A stretch of DNA of 15,154 nt. It comes from Candidatus Poribacteria bacterium. Lineage in GTDB: Bacteria; Poribacteria; WGA-4E; GCA-2687025. Below are positions 13,662-15,154 of this stretch, in pieces. The notes beneath the pieces were generated by a model. It was not told where the DNA came from. It saw nothing but the letters and a program-made list of their open reading frames with translations, and made no database searches. Where the stretch lies: the NCBI GenBank assembly GCA_002687025.1, contig NYZG01000177.1, positions 1 through 15,154 of the forward strand, in the 5' to 3' direction. The translations under genes and the position numbers were made by a program. Every line of letters begins with the position of its first letter. Within the stretch, counting starts at the first letter, position 1.

Positions 13662-15154
13662 TCAGAATCTCGCCGTGACTCCAAACGTTGGCGTAACGGG
13701 TAGGAAGTTCTCCTCCACCCGCGCGTAGTCCATCGCCGCGTCATACGAATACTCCTGCACGTTGTCCCGCGCGTACGCATTCGTCACCTGCAAGTACGCC
13801 GTCATGCCCCACGTGGCGAACCGGTACGCCTTCGTCAGCCGGATGTCGAGGCTGTGGAACGGCGGCATCCTGACGCCATCGTCGGGCAGCCCCACCGACG
13901 CGGACGTGACACGTCCCTCGTCGTCCCTGACGAAATGCGCGCGCGAAACGGGCGTCCCGGTATGGAATCTCCACGCGGCCGTCAGCGTCGCGCTCTCCGT
14001 CACGTCCGCCGACACGTTGAGCAGGATCGCGTGGCGACGGTCGAAGTCCGAGGGGTACGTCGCGTCGCCATCGTTGCGTTCGGACACCGCGTACGCGTAG
14101 CCGGCCGTCCACGAGGCGGCCGATCCTGGCCGTCCACGCGCGAACAGCTCCCACCCATACGCCGTCCCTGAATCGGACACGCGGTAGTACTGCGATTTCC
14201 GCCCGATGTCGCGGTCGCGGCCCGTCAGGTCGCTAAGGCCCTTGTAATACGCCTCGGCCCGCACCGATAGCTGCGGCCCGGATGTGGTTTCCATGCCCAC
14301 AACGAAGTGCGCCGCGCGCTCTGGAGCCGTGGCGACGCCGATGCCGGATTCGACCGGGACATTCGACGGCCCCACCGGCTGCGCCACGGAGCCCATCCCC
14401 ACACGCCACGTCGTGCCCGACAGAAGGCGAACGGCGACTGCCCCGCGTGGGCTCAGCGCCACCCCTGTCCGGTACGACTGCCAGTGCGCCCGCACGCCGT
14501 ACACCGCCCCTGCCCTGTCCGACAGCCGCCACTCGTCCTGCCCGTACACCGACGCGTCGAGGCCGCCCACGTCCGCCGTCACGTCGATCCTGTCGGGGCT
14601 GTCCGTCAGCTCTGGAAATGGCGAGATCGTCTCACGGTAGTCGTACACTCCGCTGGCGGCCCGCAGCTCGACGCCGGCCTCCATGCTGTGCGCTGAGGCC
14701 GCGGCCACGCGGGCGACGCCGCGCGCCCCGACGTACGTCAGGTCTCGGTTGTCCCAGTCCGTCTCGCCCTCCGCGCGGGCGCCGGAGGCGTGGCCGACGT
14801 ACGGCATCGCCTCGACGCTCAGCCTGTCGCCTTCCGGGCCACGCCACCGCAACCACGTCACCGAGTTCTCGTACCCCTAGTCGAGATCGTCGACGACGCC
14901 GCGCTTGTCGACGAGGTTAGTGTCTCTTCCATACAGGCCAGACACCGCCACCGACCCGCCGCTGTCGAGTGGGAACTCCATCTTGGTGTAGAGGTCCGTG
15001 TACCGTGGGCGGAACTTCTCGTCCGTCGGCTGGATGGCGTCGATGAGCGCCAGCGCGAGGTCGATATACCCGCGCCGCGCGGCGAAAAGGTACGCGCCAT
15101 CGCCGACTGCGCCCTCCGCGACGAACATCGTCTTCAGTAGGTCGAGGCCGACCA
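13662..15154 (-). pseudogene. TonB-dependent receptor, C-terminal barrel, with one in-frame amber codon (partial)
   Basis: This is the C-terminal part, about 495 residues in the window, of a TonB-dependent outer-membrane receptor running off the 15154 edge. Aromatic-alternating barrel strands are obvious (SVRAEAYYKGL, TAGYAYAVSERN, TAAWRFHTGTPVS, TAYLQVTNAY) and the protein ends in Phe (GVTARF), the outer-membrane insertion signature. The upstream part reads AEGAVGDGAYLFAARR, PRYTDLYTKMEF and VSGLYGRD, like early barrel strands of carboxypeptidase-regulatory-like receptors. The two parts are in the same frame, separated only by TAG (complement of 14877-14879), giving DDLD-stop-GYENSVTWLRW. 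Family barrels often show a W-G-Y/N at such a turn, so TAG most simply replaces TGG (Trp). Restart at the GTG at 14861 would give a barrel fragment without plug or signal. It may be a decaying gene, a strain polymorphism or a sequencing error. Confidence 0.8.

Noticed and set aside
1..15154. Search for CRISPR arrays, insertion sequences, attachment sites next to the tRNA, and defence or toxin-antitoxin genes.
   Set aside because: No regularly spaced repeats, transposase or integrase motifs, duplicated tRNA 3' end, or recognisable defence protein was seen.

Overview
This is a GC-rich, densely coding bacterial window with short intergenic gaps and many overlapping start and stop codons. It contains a lipoprotein binding protein and part of a TonB-dependent outer-membrane receptor, so the cell is Gram-negative (diderm). 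The mix of phytanoyl-CoA-dioxygenase-like proteins, a Gfo/Idh/MocA oxidoreductase, an enolase-superfamily dehydratase and a sulfatase-like hydrolase recalls uncultivated marine or sponge-associated lineages such as Poribacteria or Latescibacterota. That placement is inference from gene content only; no marker gene here fixes the phylum.

Positions 1-7307 form a catabolic or accessory region. On the + strand lie a branched-chain-amino-acid-type ABC substrate-binding lipoprotein (78-1280) and an enolase-superfamily acid-sugar dehydratase-like enzyme (1325-2434). They converge on a probable minus-strand operon of a PhyH-type dioxygenase (4366-5109), a Gfo/Idh/MocA dehydrogenase (3251-4249) and an EEP-fold hydrolase (2451-3224). 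A second PhyH-type dioxygenase (5185-5922, +) is divergent from the first. It converges with a sulfatase-like protein (5919-7307, -) that lacks the sulfatase nucleophile signature.

Positions 7504-13589 are a + strand supraoperon: a small DUF5069-like protein, then pheA, hisC, tyrA, aroA, cmk and plsC, several of them overlapping by 1-11 nt. AroA makes the precursor of chorismate. PheA carries chorismate to phenylpyruvate, TyrA carries prephenate to hydroxyphenylpyruvate, and the HisC-type aminotransferase probably closes both branches (and may also serve histidine synthesis). Cmk and PlsC supply nucleotide and phospholipid precursors. A tRNA-Ala(GGC) follows plsC by 14 nt. It has its own promoter candidate inside the end of plsC and a good intrinsic terminator.

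Positions 13662-15154 hold the C-terminal part of a TonB-dependent receptor on the minus strand, running off the window. It is interrupted by one in-frame TAG where the family motif suggests TGG (Trp). The strongest leads are this amber codon, the sulfatase homologue with Thr at the formylglycine position, the embedded tRNA promoter, and active-site-motif substitutions in PheA, TyrA and Cmk. I see no CRISPR array, insertion sequence or clearly new multi-gene system.
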